64,000 nt of DNA, from contig NZ_JONM01000023.1 of NCBI RefSeq assembly GCF_000711875.1, positions 1-64,000 of the forward strand, written 5' to 3'. This DNA is from Andreprevotia chitinilytica DSM 18519. Its GTDB lineage: Bacteria; Pseudomonadota; Gammaproteobacteria; Burkholderiales; Chitinibacteraceae. The first letter of the stretch is position 1. Every line of letters starts with the position of its first letter. Under the pieces are notes generated by a model that made no database searches, was not told the origin of the DNA, and saw nothing but the letters and a program-made list of their open reading frames with translations. Made by a program: the position numbers and the translations under genes. This document shows, piece by piece, positions 17,915-28,953 of this stretch.

Positions 17915-17944
17915 ACAAAAAGACCACCGGAAGGTGGTCTTTTC
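17915..17944. terminator. Terminator downstream of ssb
   Basis: The perfect 8-base stem AGACCACC/GGTGGTCT with a GGAA tetraloop has A-rich and T-rich flanks. For ssb on the minus strand it lies about 20 bases after the stop. Confidence 0.88.
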
Positions 17945-17963
17945 GGTTCTGGTCAAATGACGA

Positions 17964-18461
17964 TCAGAACGGGATGTCGTCCTCGAAATCATCGAAGCTG
18001 CGCGCCGGTGCGGCAGGCTTCGGTGCTGGCGCAGCTTGTTGCTGACGCGGCGCGGGGGACGGTGCCGGGCTGTATTCCTGGTTGAACTCATCACCGCCGC
18101 CGCCCATTGGGGCGCTACCGCCACCACGGCCGCCCAGCATTTGCATCTGGTCGGCAACGATTTCGGTGGTGTAGCGATCGGCACCGGTTTGCTTGTCTTG
18201 CCACTTGCGCGTTTGCAGGCGACCTTCGATGTAAACCGAGCTGCCTTTTTTCAGGTATTCACCAGCGATTTCGGCCAACTTGCCATACATGCTGATGTTG
18301 TGCCATTCGGTTTTTTCTTGCTTCTGGCCCGTTTGCTTGTCTTTCCAGTTTTCGGTCGTGGCAATGCTGAAATTACAAACAGCGCCGCCGGAAGGCAGAA
18401 AACGGGTTTCCGGGTCACGCCCGAGGTTGCCGATCAGCAGCACCTTGTTCAAAGAAGCCAT
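17964..18461 (-). CDS. ssb: Single-stranded DNA-binding protein
   Basis: Coats ssDNA in replication and repair. An OB-fold occupies residues 1-110, starting [19 protein letters not shown] Gly/Pro/Gln-rich linker follows, ending in the acidic tip DFEDDIPF that binds partner proteins. The 165-residue length is typical. The start overlaps the MFS stop by one base (TAATG), so translation is coupled. Unlike in E. coli, ssb is not divergent from uvrA, but both lie in the same locus around the transporter. Confidence 0.98.
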   Translation of the reverse strand: MASLNKVLLIGNLGRDPETRFLPSGGAVCNFSIATTENWKDKQTGQKQEKTEWHNISMYGKLAEIAGEYLKKGSSVYIEGRLQTRKWQDKQTGADRYTTEIVADQMQMLGGRGGGSAPMGGGGDEFNQEYSPAPSPAPRQQQAAPAPKPAAPARSFDDFEDDIPF

Positions 18462-19825
18462 TACTGGGTCTCCGCAATCAGTTGTTGCGCGGTCGCTTCA
18501 TCCCATCCGTCCTGCAGGACTTTGAGCAGCGCCACGCGTTCATCAATCAGAACGACGGCTTCTTTCACGCCGTCAATGGCTGCCAGTTTAACAGACAGCG
18601 CCACCGCATCGCCGGCCCATTGGTCGCCGATATGGAACATGCGGGTCTTGACGGGCAGCGGCGGCTGCATGCCCCAGGCGACCACCAACCAGATACCGAC
18701 CATCACCGCGCACAAGGCAAAGACCGGCATCGGGCTGTGGAAGTGCTGGTAGAGCCAACCAGCCAGCGCCGAACCGGCGAACATGCTGAGCGCTTGGCAA
18801 GTGCTGTAGACACCCATCGCCGTGCCTTTGGCATCGGATGGGGCAATCTTGGAAATCAGGCTCGGCTGGGTGGCTTCGAGAATGTTGAATGCCGTGAAAT
18901 ACACCGCCAGCCAAAGCACGATCGCAGCCAGATTGGGCATCCACAACGTCATGCCCAGCTGAGCGATGAACATCAAGCCGATTGCCATCAGGAAGATCTG
19001 TTTCAACTTGCGCTGTTTCTCACCGACGATCACCGCCGGCACCATCAGCACGAAGCCAACGAATACCACCGGCAGATAAACCCACCAATGCCGACTGACA
19101 TCCAGCCCGCCAATGTCCTTGAGCAGCAGTGGCATCACCGTGAACATCGCCATCTGCGCCGCATGCAAGGCAAACACGCCATAGTTCAGCCGCAGCAATT
19201 GCCGGTGCTTGAGCACGGCCGGCAGGCGACGGGTATCCGCTTCGGCATCCGAATGGTGACGGGTCACGGTTGGATTCGGGATGACCTGCCGCACGCCAAC
19301 GATAGCGGCAACAGCCAGCACCGCCGTCAGCAGGAAGATGCCCGGCAAACCGATCCAGCCGGCCAGCTTGGGAGCAATGACAAGGGAAGCCGCAAACGTC
19401 GTCGCGATACTGCCGCCGATCATGGCCATCGCCTTGGTCCGGTTTTCCTCACGGGTCAAATCCGCCAGCAAGGCAGTCACCGCCGCCGAGATCGCCCCTG
19501 CGCCCTGCACGGCCCGGCCAACCACCAGCCAGACGATGTGATCCGCCGCCGCACACATGATGCTGCCCAGCGCAAACAAGGCCAGACCGATATAGATGAC
19601 TTTCTTGCGCCCGACACGGTCGCTCCACATGCCAAACGGCAGTTGCAACAGCGCCTGCGTGAGGCCGTATGCGCCGAATGCCAAGCCGACCATGGTGTGG
19701 TTGTCGCCGCCCGGCAGATGTCCGGCATAGACGGCAAACACCGGCAGGATCAGGAACATGCCCAGCATGCGCAAGGCATAAAGGCCGGCAAGGCCGAGGG
19801 AAGCGCGAAGTTCGATTGGATTCAT
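18461..19825 (-). CDS. YajR-like major facilitator transporter
   Basis: An inner-membrane drug:H+ antiporter-type MFS protein, 454 residues, with 12 predicted membrane segments and the motif A sequence [13 protein letters not shown] near residue 66. After the last helix there is a soluble C-terminal domain of about 65 residues, from MFHIGDQW. Its size and position resemble the ferredoxin-like YAM domain of E. coli YajR. The substrate is unknown. It is divergent from uvrA and overlaps ssb by one base. Confidence 0.88.
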   Translation of the reverse strand: MNPIELRASLGLAGLYALRMLGMFLILPVFAVYAGHLPGGDNHTMVGLAFGAYGLTQALLQLPFGMWSDRVGRKKVIYIGLALFALGSIMCAAADHIVWLVVGRAVQGAGAISAAVTALLADLTREENRTKAMAMIGGSIATTFAASLVIAPKLAGWIGLPGIFLLTAVLAVAAIVGVRQVIPNPTVTRHHSDAEADTRRLPAVLKHRQLLRLNYGVFALHAAQMAMFTVMPLLLKDIGGLDVSRHWWVYLPVVFVGFVLMVPAVIVGEKQRKLKQIFLMAIGLMFIAQLGMTLWMPNLAAIVLWLAVYFTAFNILEATQPSLISKIAPSDAKGTAMGVYSTCQALSMFAGSALAGWLYQHFHSPMPVFALCAVMVGIWLVVAWGMQPPLPVKTRMFHIGDQWAGDAVALSVKLAAIDGVKEAVVLIDERVALLKVLQDGWDEATAQQLIAETQ

Positions 19826-19911
19826 ATGTTCGGGCCTGAAGAGCAGTTCGAAGCCGGGCGCAAAGTCCGTTATATTAGCGGATTGCCCTCAGCAACGCAG
19901 AACCGCCCCAC

Positions 19912-22782
19912 ATGGCTGACAAATCGTCTTACACTCCGGCGCCTTACACCCCGGTCGAATCGCAAGACATTCCGCTGATCCGCATCCGCGGTGCGCGCAC
20001 GCACAATCTGAAGAACATCAATCTCGATATCCCTCGCGGCAAATTGGTGGTCATTACCGGTTTGTCCGGCTCGGGCAAGAGTTCGCTCGCGTTCGATACG
20101 CTGTATGCCGAAGGCCAGCGCCGCTATGTTGAATCGCTGTCGGCCTATGCACGCCAGTTCCTGCAGTTGATGGAAAAACCCGATGTCGACTTGATTGAGG
20201 GTCTCTCCCCGGCCATCTCGATCGAACAGAAAGCCACCAGCCACAACCCGCGTTCGACCGTCGGTACCGTGACTGAAATCCACGATTACCTGCGCCTGCT
20301 GTTCGCCCGTGTCGGCACGCCCTACTGCCCCGACCACAATTTGCCTCTGGAATCGCAAACCGTCAGCCAGATGGTCGATCACGTATTGGCGCTGCCGGAA
20401 GAAACCAAGCTGATGATCCTGGCCCCGGTCATCGTCGGCAAAAAGGGCGAGAACCTAGACCTGTTCGACGAATTGCGTGCGCAAGGCTTTGTGCGCGTGC
20501 GTGTCGATGGCGAAGTGTTCGAGATGGATGCCATCCCCAAGCTCGACAAGAACAAGAAACACACCATCGAGGTCGTGATCGACCGCCTGAAAGTGCGTGC
20601 CGATCTCAAGCAGCGGCTGGCTGAGTCGTTTGAAACCGCATTGCGCCACGCCGACGGCCGCGCCATTGCGGTCGAAATGGATACCGGCAAGGAATACTGG
20701 TTCTCGGCCAAGTTCGCCTGCCCGGTCTGCAGCTACAGCCTGCCAGAGCTGGAACCACGTCTGTTCTCGTTCAACAACCCGATGGGCGCATGCCCGAAGT
20801 GCGATGGTCTCGGCCAGATCACTTTCTTCGATCCGAAGCGCGTGGTCGCGCACCCGGATTTGAGTCTGGCGGCCGGTGCGATCAAGGGCTGGGATAAACG
20901 CAACCAGTTCTACTTCCAGATGCTGACCAGCCTCGCGGAGTACTACGGTTTCGACGTCAACACGCTGTGGAACGAGCTGCCGGAGAACGTGCAGCAAGTC
21001 GTGCTGCATGGCTCGGGCCGCGACCAGATTTCGTTCACCTACATGAACGAGCGCGGCAGCAAGTTCGAACGCGTGCACGCCTTCGAAGGCATCATTCCCA
21101 ACCTCGAACGCCGTTACCTGGAGACCGATTCGGTCACGGTGCGCGAGGAACTCGCCAAGTACCAGAACAACCAGTGCTGCCCGAGCTGCAACGGCGCACG
21201 TCTGCGGCTGGAGGCGCGCAATGTGCGTGTCGGGCCGGAAACGCTACACGCGATCTCGCAAATGGCGCTGCGCGATACCGCCGCCTTTTTCCAATCGCTG
21301 CAACTGGAAGGTGCGAAGGGGCAGATTGCTGAAAAGATCGTCAAGGAAATCCGCGAGCGCCTGGGCTTTCTGGTCAACGTCGGGCTGGATTACCTGAGCC
21401 TGGAACGCAGTGCCGATACGCTATCTGGCGGCGAAGCACAGCGTATCCGTCTGGCATCGCAGATCGGCTCCGGTCTGACCGGTGTGATGTATGTGCTGGA
21501 CGAACCCAGCATCGGCCTGCACCAGCGCGATAACGACCGGCTGCTCGGCACGCTGATGCGGCTGCGCGATCTGGATAACAGCGTGATCGTGGTCGAGCAC
21601 GACGAAGATGCGATCCGCGCCGCCGACTACCTGATCGACATCGGCCCCGGTGCCGGCGTCCACGGTGGTGAGGTCATCGCGGCCGGCCATCCGGACGACA
21701 TCATGAAGGAGCCGCGCTCGATCACCGGCCAGTTCCTGTCCGGCGTGCGCAAGATCGAGCGACCGAGCGACCCACTCGCGCCAAACCCGGAAAAGTGGCT
21801 CACGCTCAAGGGCGCTCACGGTAACAATCTCAAGTTCGTCGATCTGGCGCTGCCGGTCGGTCTGCTGGTGTGCATCACCGGCGTATCCGGCTCCGGTAAA
21901 TCGACGCTGATCAACGACACGCTTTACACGCTGGCTGCCAAGGAGTTGAACGGCGCATCGGCCGAACCGGCACCGTTCCATGAAGTGAACGGGCTGGATC
22001 ATTTCGACAAGGTCATCAACGTCGATCAATCGCCAATCGGCCGCACGCCGCGCTCCAATCCGGCCACCTATACCGGTCTGTTTACGCCGATCCGCGAGTT
22101 GTTCGCCGGCGTGCCGGCCAGCCGCGAACGCGGTTACGGCCCGGGGCGGTTCTCGTTCAATGTGAAGGGTGGCCGCTGCGAGGCGTGCCAGGGCGATGGC
22201 GTGCTGAAGGTGGAAATGCACTTCCTGCCGGATGTGTATGTGCCATGCGATGTCTGCCACGGCCAACGCTACAACCGCGAAACGCTGGACGTGCAGTACA
22301 AGGGCAAGAACATCACCGAAGTGCTGGAAATGACGGTGGAAGTCGCTGCCGAGTTTTTCAGTGCCGTGCCAACCGTTTCGCGCAAGCTCAAAACGCTGAT
22401 GGACGTGGGCCTCGGCTACATCCGCCTTGGCCAGAGCGCCACCACCTTGTCTGGCGGCGAAGCACAGCGGGTGAAGCTGGCGCTGGAGCTGTCCAAGCGC
22501 GACACCGGCCGCACACTGTACATCCTCGATGAACCAACCACCGGTCTGCACTTCCACGATATCGACCTCTTGCTGACGGTGCTGCACCGCCTGCGTGAAC
22601 ATGGCAATACCGTGGTGGTGATCGAGCACAATCTGGACGTAATCAAGACAGCGGATTGGGTGGTCGATCTGGGTCCGGAAGGGGGGGCGGGCGGCGGGCA
22701 GATCATCGCGACCGGCACTCCGGAGATGGTGGCGAAAAACCCGGCCAGCCATACCGGCCACTATCTGGCGCGGATTTTGTAA
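19912..22782 (+). CDS. uvrA: Excinuclease ABC subunit A
   Basis: The damage-recognition ATPase of nucleotide excision repair. The 956-residue product has two ABC ATPase modules with Walker [11 protein letters not shown] (50-59) and [10 protein letters not shown] (near 657), ABC signatures [12 protein letters not shown] and [12 protein letters not shown], and zinc CxxC pairs such as [11 protein letters not shown] and [17 protein letters not shown] -10-like box at 19871-19876, with TTCGAA 18 bases upstream, may be the promoter. I see no clear SOS box in the short upstream region. Confidence 0.98.
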   Translation: MADKSSYTPAPYTPVESQDIPLIRIRGARTHNLKNINLDIPRGKLVVITGLSGSGKSSLAFDTLYAEGQRRYVESLSAYARQFLQLMEKPDVDLIEGLSPAISIEQKATSHNPRSTVGTVTEIHDYLRLLFARVGTPYCPDHNLPLESQTVSQMVDHVLALPEETKLMILAPVIVGKKGENLDLFDELRAQGFVRVRVDGEVFEMDAIPKLDKNKKHTIEVVIDRLKVRADLKQRLAESFETALRHADGRAIAVEMDTGKEYWFSAKFACPVCSYSLPELEPRLFSFNNPMGACPKCDGLGQITFFDPKRVVAHPDLSLAAGAIKGWDKRNQFYFQMLTSLAEYYGFDVNTLWNELPENVQQVVLHGSGRDQISFTYMNERGSKFERVHAFEGIIPNLERRYLETDSVTVREELAKYQNNQCCPSCNGARLRLEARNVRVGPETLHAISQMALRDTAAFFQSLQLEGAKGQIAEKIVKEIRERLGFLVNVGLDYLSLERSADTLSGGEAQRIRLASQIGSGLTGVMYVLDEPSIGLHQRDNDRLLGTLMRLRDLDNSVIVVEHDEDAIRAADYLIDIGPGAGVHGGEVIAAGHPDDIMKEPRSITGQFLSGVRKIERPSDPLAPNPEKWLTLKGAHGNNLKFVDLALPVGLLVCITGVSGSGKSTLINDTLYTLAAKELNGASAEPAPFHEVNGLDHFDKVINVDQSPIGRTPRSNPATYTGLFTPIRELFAGVPASRERGYGPGRFSFNVKGGRCEACQGDGVLKVEMHFLPDVYVPCDVCHGQRYNRETLDVQYKGKNITEVLEMTVEVAAEFFSAVPTVSRKLKTLMDVGLGYIRLGQSATTLSGGEAQRVKLALELSKRDTGRTLYILDEPTTGLHFHDIDLLLTVLHRLREHGNTVVVIEHNLDVIKTADWVVDLGPEGGAGGGQIIATGTPEMVAKNPASHTGHYLARIL

Positions 22783-22802
22783 TCCCGTCTCAGCCAGCCT
22801 CT

Positions 22803-22842
22803 CCAAACAAACAGGGCCGCAATATGCGGCCCTGTTTGTTTG
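22803..22842. terminator. Long bidirectional terminator
   Basis: An 18-base-pair perfect stem (CCAAACAAACAGGGCCGC and its complement) with loop AATAT lies between convergent uvrA and fimV. The ends are A/T-rich on both strands. Confidence 0.85.
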
Positions 22843-22863
22843 GGGATGACGATGAACGCCCAC

Positions 22864-25023
22864 TTAGCTATTGCGGATCGGCGCCAACTTATCCAGCCAT
22901 TTCATGGCGACCATGCGTTGATCCATGGTGCCGTGGTAGAGCGTTTCTTCCAGCACGTGGAACGCCCCATCGATATTCCCTGCAGCGAGGTAGTTCGGAA
23001 CCTTTTGCAGCTCTGGATCATCCGTCACGAATTGCTTGGGATCGATATCCGAGACTTCAGCCACCACCATGCCCTGGCCAACGTCCGGACGGGCCGATTT
23101 GCTTTCCTCCTGCTCGTCTTCGGCCAGATCAAATGCGAGCGCATCTTGCGGCAAGGTGGGCGGCCCTTGCTCTTCCAGGTTCCAGTCCGAACGCGGTGAC
23201 GGCACGCTCCGCACGCTGGTCTGCGAGACCGAATCCGGCGGCATCAGCCCAGCCTGCTCATGCATCATCGAAGCAAATGCCAGCGCGCTTTGGTCAGACT
23301 CGTCTTGTTCCGAGCCGGCTTTGTCCGGCCGCCCCGACGGGATCTCCAACAGGTTATCGACCTGCTCATCGAGCGAGCGATACAGCGGGTTATCCGGATC
23401 GATCTGCCGGCCGATCGACTGCACCTGTTGCCATAAGGTATCGCTGGCAAATTGCAGACGGAATGCCACGGCACGCTCCTGGAGTGGCTGTTTCATCGCC
23501 TGCTGGCGATAGATTTCAAACAGCTTCATCCAAAGCACGAGTGCCGTCGGATGCTGGCCAAGTTCGTGATCGAGCAAATTGATCGCCTGCTGGACCAGAC
23601 CGTGATCAATCAGCAGCTGGGCTTCTTCCGAGACGTTGTTTGGCAAGACAACATCGACATCATCATTGTGGAAGTCACTGGCGGCCTGCGCGATATTCTG
23701 CGCCAGTTCGCGCATGCCCGCGGTGGGCCCCGACCCGAAACCGGACGATGCCATCACACTCGAGGTCAATCCCGGTCGCGCTTCGAAATTGGTCGCAAAC
23801 GAGAACGACTCGGCATCTTCGTACTCGCGGCGCAAGCGCCAGCGCCGATAGACCCAAGCCGCTACGCCGGCGATCAGCAATAACGGCAACAAGAGCCAAG
23901 CCCAGCTCCAGCCATCGCTGGCCCCGGCTTGACGACGTTTGGTCTGCATCGCCGGCTGCGTTGCATTCGATGCATCGTCGGGACTGCGTGTCTTCAACGC
24001 CGTCAGCTGTTTTTCCAACTCGGAAATCTGGTATTTGAGCTGCAGCAGCTGCGCCGTCTGATCGTCGGATGACAAACTAAGCAGGTGCTCGCGGACGCGC
24101 AGGCTCTCTTCCGGCGTCAGATTGGATTTGCGTTCCAGATCAAGCGATGGCCCGGACAAGTGCAAGCGGAAAGTGTCTTCCCCCGCTGGGGCGGATTTCT
24201 CCATTGGGAGCGGTTGGCGCGCCAGTTGCCGATCACTGGGCTGCTCACCCTCGATGCGTAGCGGCGGCAAAGCAGGCAATGCCTGTAGCCGATCTGGCTG
24301 TGGCTGGCGCGGCTGTGGCGCTAGCGCGCCCTCAGCAGCTGCCGGCTGCACACTGGAGCGATCCGGCAAGGCCAGTTGGAGATCCGGCTCCAGCCGTGCT
24401 CGCAGACCTTGCGGCAAATCTGGATTCAGCAGGTAGAAGGCATCGACAAATCGGGAGCGGGTGGCTTTATCACGCGGGAAATAAGCGCGGGAGATCAAAT
24501 CGACATTGTCACCGTCACGCGTGCGCCAAACCCCGCCCAGCGCCGGCAAATTGCGCAGTGGAACCGCCGCTGCCGCACCGCCACGCGCATTGCGCACGTC
24601 GCCCTTGGCGGGCACTACGTACTCACGGGGATCAAGCAACACGCTGTAATCGCGCTGAAAATCGCGGCGCTCCTCATCCGGGCATTTCACCCGAATGCCC
24701 AGGTGCAACAACGGCTCATCGATTTTCTCGTCGCCGTAAACGATCAGCTTGCCACCACGCTCGTCGTCCGGCTGATACACCAGCCGCGCACGCCGCAAAA
24801 TTGCGGCATCGTCATCGGCGGGCGGGGGAACGAGGCGGAAGCAAGCGTTACTCAGCGATTCGTCATCGGCCGCAGCAACGCTGACTGCCGCCTGGAAACG
24901 CTCGCCCAATGCCGAACGGACTTGCATGTCCCCTAGCATGGCGGCGTACAACGGCGTGCCATAACACAGGCCAGCCGCGATCATGCTGCGCGTTAACGCT
25001 CTACAAAGCGGGGGAGACGTCAT
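22864..25023 (-). CDS. fimV: FimV/TspA-like pilus-assembly and polarity protein
   Basis: A large inner-membrane protein that helps type IV pilus assembly and polar localisation. It has a signal-like N-terminus, the FimV N-terminal domain (LGDMQVRSALGERFQAAVSV, about residues 30-140), a LysM-like region near 165-220, a Pro-rich linker, a short coiled coil near 320-345, one membrane segment at about 372-391, then an acidic cytoplasmic region with a TPR-like helical repeat. It ends with the FimV C-terminal domain (LAAGNIDGAFHVLEETL). The ATG at 25023 has AGGA five bases upstream; the ATG at 25038 has none. It lies next to pilU and pilT, fitting a pilus role. Confidence 0.85.
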   Translation of the reverse strand: MTSPPLCRALTRSMIAAGLCYGTPLYAAMLGDMQVRSALGERFQAAVSVAAADDESLSNACFRLVPPPADDDAAILRRARLVYQPDDERGGKLIVYGDEKIDEPLLHLGIRVKCPDEERRDFQRDYSVLLDPREYVVPAKGDVRNARGGAAAAVPLRNLPALGGVWRTRDGDNVDLISRAYFPRDKATRSRFVDAFYLLNPDLPQGLRARLEPDLQLALPDRSSVQPAAAEGALAPQPRQPQPDRLQALPALPPLRIEGEQPSDRQLARQPLPMEKSAPAGEDTFRLHLSGPSLDLERKSNLTPEESLRVREHLLSLSSDDQTAQLLQLKYQISELEKQLTALKTRSPDDASNATQPAMQTKRRQAGASDGWSWAWLLLPLLLIAGVAAWVYRRWRLRREYEDAESFSFATNFEARPGLTSSVMASSGFGSGPTAGMRELAQNIAQAASDFHNDDVDVVLPNNVSEEAQLLIDHGLVQQAINLLDHELGQHPTALVLWMKLFEIYRQQAMKQPLQERAVAFRLQFASDTLWQQVQSIGRQIDPDNPLYRSLDEQVDNLLEIPSGRPDKAGSEQDESDQSALAFASMMHEQAGLMPPDSVSQTSVRSVPSPRSDWNLEEQGPPTLPQDALAFDLAEDEQEESKSARPDVGQGMVVAEVSDIDPKQFVTDDPELQKVPNYLAAGNIDGAFHVLEETLYHGTMDQRMVAMKWLDKLAPIRNS

Positions 25024-25091
25024 CCAATTCCTATCCATTTATCAGGCATTTCTAACGATGCCTTGGGCGCAATGCCGATTCATCGACTGCG

Positions 25092-26228
25092 CTAAACGAT
25101 GTCCAGATGGTCGATACCTGAAAGGACGTCCTTTTGTTGTGCTTCGCTACTATTGAGTTTGATCTGCAGGCGTAGATCGTTCACCGAGTCGGCATTTCGC
25201 AACGCATCTTCGTAGCTGATCTTCCCGGCTTCAAAGAGATCGAACAGGCTCTGGTCAAACGTCTGCATGCCCAACTCACGCGAGCGCTTCATGATCTCCT
25301 TGATCTCATGCACTTCGCCCTTGAAGATCAGATCGGCAATCAACGGCGAGTTGAGCATCACCTCCACCGCAGCGATCCGCCCCTTGCCCGTGCGGTGTGG
25401 CACCAACCGCTGGGATACGAAGGCTTTCAGATTGAGGCTCAAGTCCATCAACAGCTGCATCCGCCGCTCCTCCGGGAAGAAGTTGATGATGCGATCCAAC
25501 GCCTGGTTGGATGAGTTCGCGTGCAGCGTCGCCATGCAAAGGTGACCGGTTTCGGCGAAGGCAATCGCGTAGTCCATCGTTTCGCGATCACGGATTTCGC
25601 CGATCAGGATGACGTCTGGCGCTTGCCGTAGGGTGTTCTTGAGCGCCGCCATCCACGAATCGGTATCGACCCCCACTTCACGCTGGGTAACGATCGACTT
25701 CTTGTGATCGTGCACGTATTCGATCGGGTCTTCGATGGTGATGATGTGGTCATAGGCATTGTCATTGCGGTGGCCAATCATCGCCGCCAGCGAGGTCGAT
25801 TTACCCGACCCCGTACCGCCGACAAACACCACCAGACCACGCTTGGTCATGGCGATGTCCTTCAGCACCTGCGGCAAACCCAGATCATCAAGCAAAGGAA
25901 TCTCTGAATTGATCGTCCGCAACACCATGCCGACATGCTGTTGCTGCACGAAGGCATTCACGCGAAAGCGCCCCAGATTGCCGGGGCTGATGGCGAAGTT
26001 ACACTCTTTGGTGGCTTCGAACTCCTCCGCCTGCCGGTCATTCATGATCGCTCGCGCCAGCTCCTTCGAGTGCTGCGCCGACAGGACCTGATTGGATACC
26101 GGCGTCACCTTGCCGTCGATTTTCATCGCCGGTGGAAATTCGGCCGTAATGAAAAGATCGGACGCTCCCTTGGCACGCATGTGCTTGAGGAGATCCTGCA
26201 TGAACTTGGCTGCCTGCTCTTTTTCCAT
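25092..26228 (-). CDS. pilU: Type IV pilus retraction ATPase PilU
   Basis: A hexameric ATPase that aids PilT in pilus retraction. Walker A GGTGSGKST at 137-145, the Asp box and ITIEDPIEYVHDHKK, and GEIRDRETM. The 378-residue length and the extended C-terminus after the LFEAGKISYEDALRNAD block are those of PilU. It starts 45 bases downstream of pilT, so they are likely co-transcribed. Confidence 0.95.
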   Translation of the reverse strand: MEKEQAAKFMQDLLKHMRAKGASDLFITAEFPPAMKIDGKVTPVSNQVLSAQHSKELARAIMNDRQAEEFEATKECNFAISPGNLGRFRVNAFVQQQHVGMVLRTINSEIPLLDDLGLPQVLKDIAMTKRGLVVFVGGTGSGKSTSLAAMIGHRNDNAYDHIITIEDPIEYVHDHKKSIVTQREVGVDTDSWMAALKNTLRQAPDVILIGEIRDRETMDYAIAFAETGHLCMATLHANSSNQALDRIINFFPEERRMQLLMDLSLNLKAFVSQRLVPHRTGKGRIAAVEVMLNSPLIADLIFKGEVHEIKEIMKRSRELGMQTFDQSLFDLFEAGKISYEDALRNADSVNDLRLQIKLNSSEAQQKDVLSGIDHLDIV

Positions 26229-26273
26229 GACCTGCTCTGAAACGTTTCGGTGACGGGCGCGCGACGGGCCGCA

Positions 26274-27317
26274 TCAACCCTTGAAGTTATCGGCGTTGGA
26301 CGCTTTACCACGCGCCTCGCTCGAGGAAACGATGTTGCGGCGAACCAGATCCGTCAAACACTGATCCAGCGTCTGCATACCGAACTGCGAACCGGTCTGA
26401 ATGGACGAATACATCTGCGCAATCTTGTTTTCACGGATCAGGTTCCGAATTGCCGGAATGCCGATCATGATTTCATGCGCCGCCACCCGGCTATTGCCAT
26501 CCTTGGTCTTGAGCAGCGTTTGCGAAATGACTGCGCGCAATGATTCAGACAACATCGACCGCACCATTTCTTTTTCCGCCGCCGGAAACACGTCAACGAT
26601 ACGGTCAACGGTCTTGGCCGCAGAACTCGTATGCAGCGTCCCGAATACCAAGTGACCGGTTTCGGCGGCCGTCAACGCAAGGCGAATCGTTTCCAGATCC
26701 CGCATTTCGCCGACGAGAATCACGTCCGGATCCTCCCGCAATGCCGAACGCAATGCATTGGAGAAACTCATCGTATGCGGCCCGACTTCCCGTTGATTGA
26801 TCAGACATTTTTTCGATTGGTGAACGAATTCGATCGGATCTTCAACGGTCAGAATATGACCATATTCGTTTTCATTGACGTAATTGATAATGCCAGCCAG
26901 CGTGGTCGATTTACCCGAACCGGTCGGCCCGGTCACCAGAACCAGACCGCGCGGGTTTTGCGCAATTTCCTGGAATACCTTGGGCGCATTCAGTTCTTCC
27001 AGCGTCAGCACCTTGGACGGAATCGTCCGGAATACCGCGCCAGAACCACGTTGTTGCACGAATGCATTGACCCGAAACCGGGAAAGATTCGGAATCTCGA
27101 ATGAAAAGTCACATTCGAGCGTGTCTTCATACACTTTGCGCTGACCGTCGTTCATGATGTCGTACACCATGTCATGAACGTCTTTGTGTTCCATCGGTGG
27201 CAAATTAATGCGGCGCACATCGCCGTGAACCCGGATCATGGGTGGAAGACCGGACGACAAGTGCAAGTCCGATGCTTTGTTCTTTACGGCGAACGCCAAG
27301 AGCTCAGAGATTTCCAT
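26274..27317 (-). CDS. pilT: Type IV pilus retraction ATPase PilT
   Basis: Drives pilus retraction and twitching motility. Walker A GPTGSGKST at 130-138, ILTVEDPIEFVHQSKK, GEMRDLETI, and the AIRNLIRE motif needed for retraction near residue 285. The 347-residue length is typical. It is divergent from yggS, a conserved neighbourhood in proteobacteria. Confidence 0.98.
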   Translation of the reverse strand: MEISELLAFAVKNKASDLHLSSGLPPMIRVHGDVRRINLPPMEHKDVHDMVYDIMNDGQRKVYEDTLECDFSFEIPNLSRFRVNAFVQQRGSGAVFRTIPSKVLTLEELNAPKVFQEIAQNPRGLVLVTGPTGSGKSTTLAGIINYVNENEYGHILTVEDPIEFVHQSKKCLINQREVGPHTMSFSNALRSALREDPDVILVGEMRDLETIRLALTAAETGHLVFGTLHTSSAAKTVDRIVDVFPAAEKEMVRSMLSESLRAVISQTLLKTKDGNSRVAAHEIMIGIPAIRNLIRENKIAQMYSSIQTGSQFGMQTLDQCLTDLVRRNIVSSSEARGKASNADNFKG

Positions 27318-27413
27318 TTATAATTCTGTCCTTTGGCAAAGTCCGATGTAAAAGGGGCTCGATTGAAAAGCCGTACACGAACCCATCTGGCCAATTTAAA
27401 GGTCTAAGCCATT

Positions 27414-28127
27414 ATGGCAACGATTTTTGAAAGGTGGCAAGGCGTGCTCAGTCGCGTCCAGACAGCCGTCATCATGGCTCACAGACCAACTGACAGCGTA
27501 ACACTATTGGCCGTAAGCAAAACCTTCCCCAGCGAAGCGATTGCCGAGCTCTATCACTGCGGCCAACGCGCTTTTGGGGAGAATTACGTCCAGGAGTTGA
27601 CGGAGAAAAGCGCAGCGCTGTCACATCTGGCCGAACTGGAATGGCATTTCATCGGCCCGTTGCAAAGCAACAAGACCCGCGCCGTTGCTGAGCACGCAGC
27701 CTGGGCCCACTCCGTTGACCGCTTGAAAATCGCCGAACGACTCTCGGCGCAGCGCCCGAATCACCTGCCACCACTGCAAATCTGCCTGCAAGTGAACGTA
27801 TCCGGCGAGGCGAGCAAATCAGGTGTGGCGCCAGAACAACTGGCCGAACTGGCGCAAACCGTCCGTGGTTTGCCGCGATTGCAATTACGCGGCTTGATGT
27901 GCATTCCGGAACCGACCGACAATGTCGAGCTGCTTGCCAGTCAGTTCAGGTTGCTGGCACAGCTGCAACATCAACTGGCAGACAATGGTCTGCTGCTGGA
28001 TACACTCTCGATGGGCATGTCAGCCGATCTGGAAACCGCCATCGCCGAAGGGGCAACCATCGTCCGCGTTGGCACAGCCCTGTTTGGCGCAAGAACAACC
28101 TCAAATTCGCACGAAGGACCACGATGA
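27414..28127 (+). CDS. yggS: PLP homeostasis protein YggS
   Basis: A pyridoxal-phosphate binding protein without known catalysis that buffers PLP and affects amino-acid metabolism. The PLP lysine is in LLAVSKTFPSEAI near residue 34, with FGENYVQE and the phosphate-binding SMGMSADLETAI. The 237-residue length is typical. Its stop overlaps the proC start in ATGA. Confidence 0.96.
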   Translation: MATIFERWQGVLSRVQTAVIMAHRPTDSVTLLAVSKTFPSEAIAELYHCGQRAFGENYVQELTEKSAALSHLAELEWHFIGPLQSNKTRAVAEHAAWAHSVDRLKIAERLSAQRPNHLPPLQICLQVNVSGEASKSGVAPEQLAELAQTVRGLPRLQLRGLMCIPEPTDNVELLASQFRLLAQLQHQLADNGLLLDTLSMGMSADLETAIAEGATIVRVGTALFGARTTSNSHEGPR

Positions 28128-28942
28128 AAATCAGCTTTATCGGCGGCGGCAACATGGCTGCGGCAATGATCGGCGGCATGGTCGCCCAAGGCTTTGCCGG
28201 CAGCGAAATCCACATTGTCGAACCGGATGCCGGCAAGCGTGCGCAATTACAACAGCAGTTTGGCGTGAGCACCGGTGCACCGGAAGACGCGCTACCGAAA
28301 AGCGACGCCGTGGTGTTTGCGGTCAAACCGCAGCAATTGCGCGCAGTCGCAGAGGCCCTTGCGCCGCAGATCGCCGATTCGCTGGTCGTCACGATAGCCG
28401 CCGGCGTACGTGCCGACACGCTGTCACGCTGGCTGAGCGGCGCACAGCGAATTGTCCGCGTGATGCCAAACACGCCAGCCTTGGTGCGGGCGGGCATTTC
28501 CGGCGCCTACGCAGCAACCGGCGTCACAGCCGATGACCGGGCACTGGCCGGGCGCATTCTGGATTCGATTGGTGAAACAGTCTGGGTCGACGATGAGAGC
28601 GATATCGACGGCGTAACGGCCATTTCAGGTTCCGGCCCGGCGTATGTGTTCTATTTCATCGAATCGCTGCAAGCCGCTGCCCGTGCGCAGGGCTTCAATC
28701 CGGAAGTCGCCAAGAAGCTCGCATACCAGACCTTTGCTGGCGCGGTGAAACTGGCCATGGCGAGCGAAGACGACGCTGCAACCTTGCGCGTCAAAGTCAC
28801 CAGCAAGGGCGGCACGACCGAGCGCGCCATCAACGCGCTCGAAAACAGTCAGGTGCGTGCCACCATCATTGCAGCAGCAGCTGCTGCGGCTGCCCGTTCG
28901 AAAGAGCTGGGCGATGAACTAGGCCGCGAGCCACAAGGCTAA
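28124..28942 (+). CDS. proC: Pyrroline-5-carboxylate reductase
   Basis: Last step of proline synthesis. The NAD(P)-binding loop FIGGGNMAAAMIGG is at the N-terminus, followed by RVMPNTPALVRAG and the C-terminal GSGPAYVFYFIESL and VTSKGGTTERAI. The start at 28124 has AAGGA five bases upstream and overlaps yggS, giving the normal 272 residues. It is the second gene of yggS-proC-yggT-yggU. Confidence 0.98.
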   Translation: MKISFIGGGNMAAAMIGGMVAQGFAGSEIHIVEPDAGKRAQLQQQFGVSTGAPEDALPKSDAVVFAVKPQQLRAVAEALAPQIADSLVVTIAAGVRADTLSRWLSGAQRIVRVMPNTPALVRAGISGAYAATGVTADDRALAGRILDSIGETVWVDDESDIDGVTAISGSGPAYVFYFIESLQAAARAQGFNPEVAKKLAYQTFAGAVKLAMASEDDAATLRVKVTSKGGTTERAINALENSQVRATIIAAAAAAAARSKELGDELGREPQG

Positions 28943-28953
28943 GGAGGCAACGC

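Noticed and set aside
19826-19911. SOS (LexA) box for uvrA
   Set aside because: No CTGT-N8-ACAG type sequence is visible in the intergenic region.
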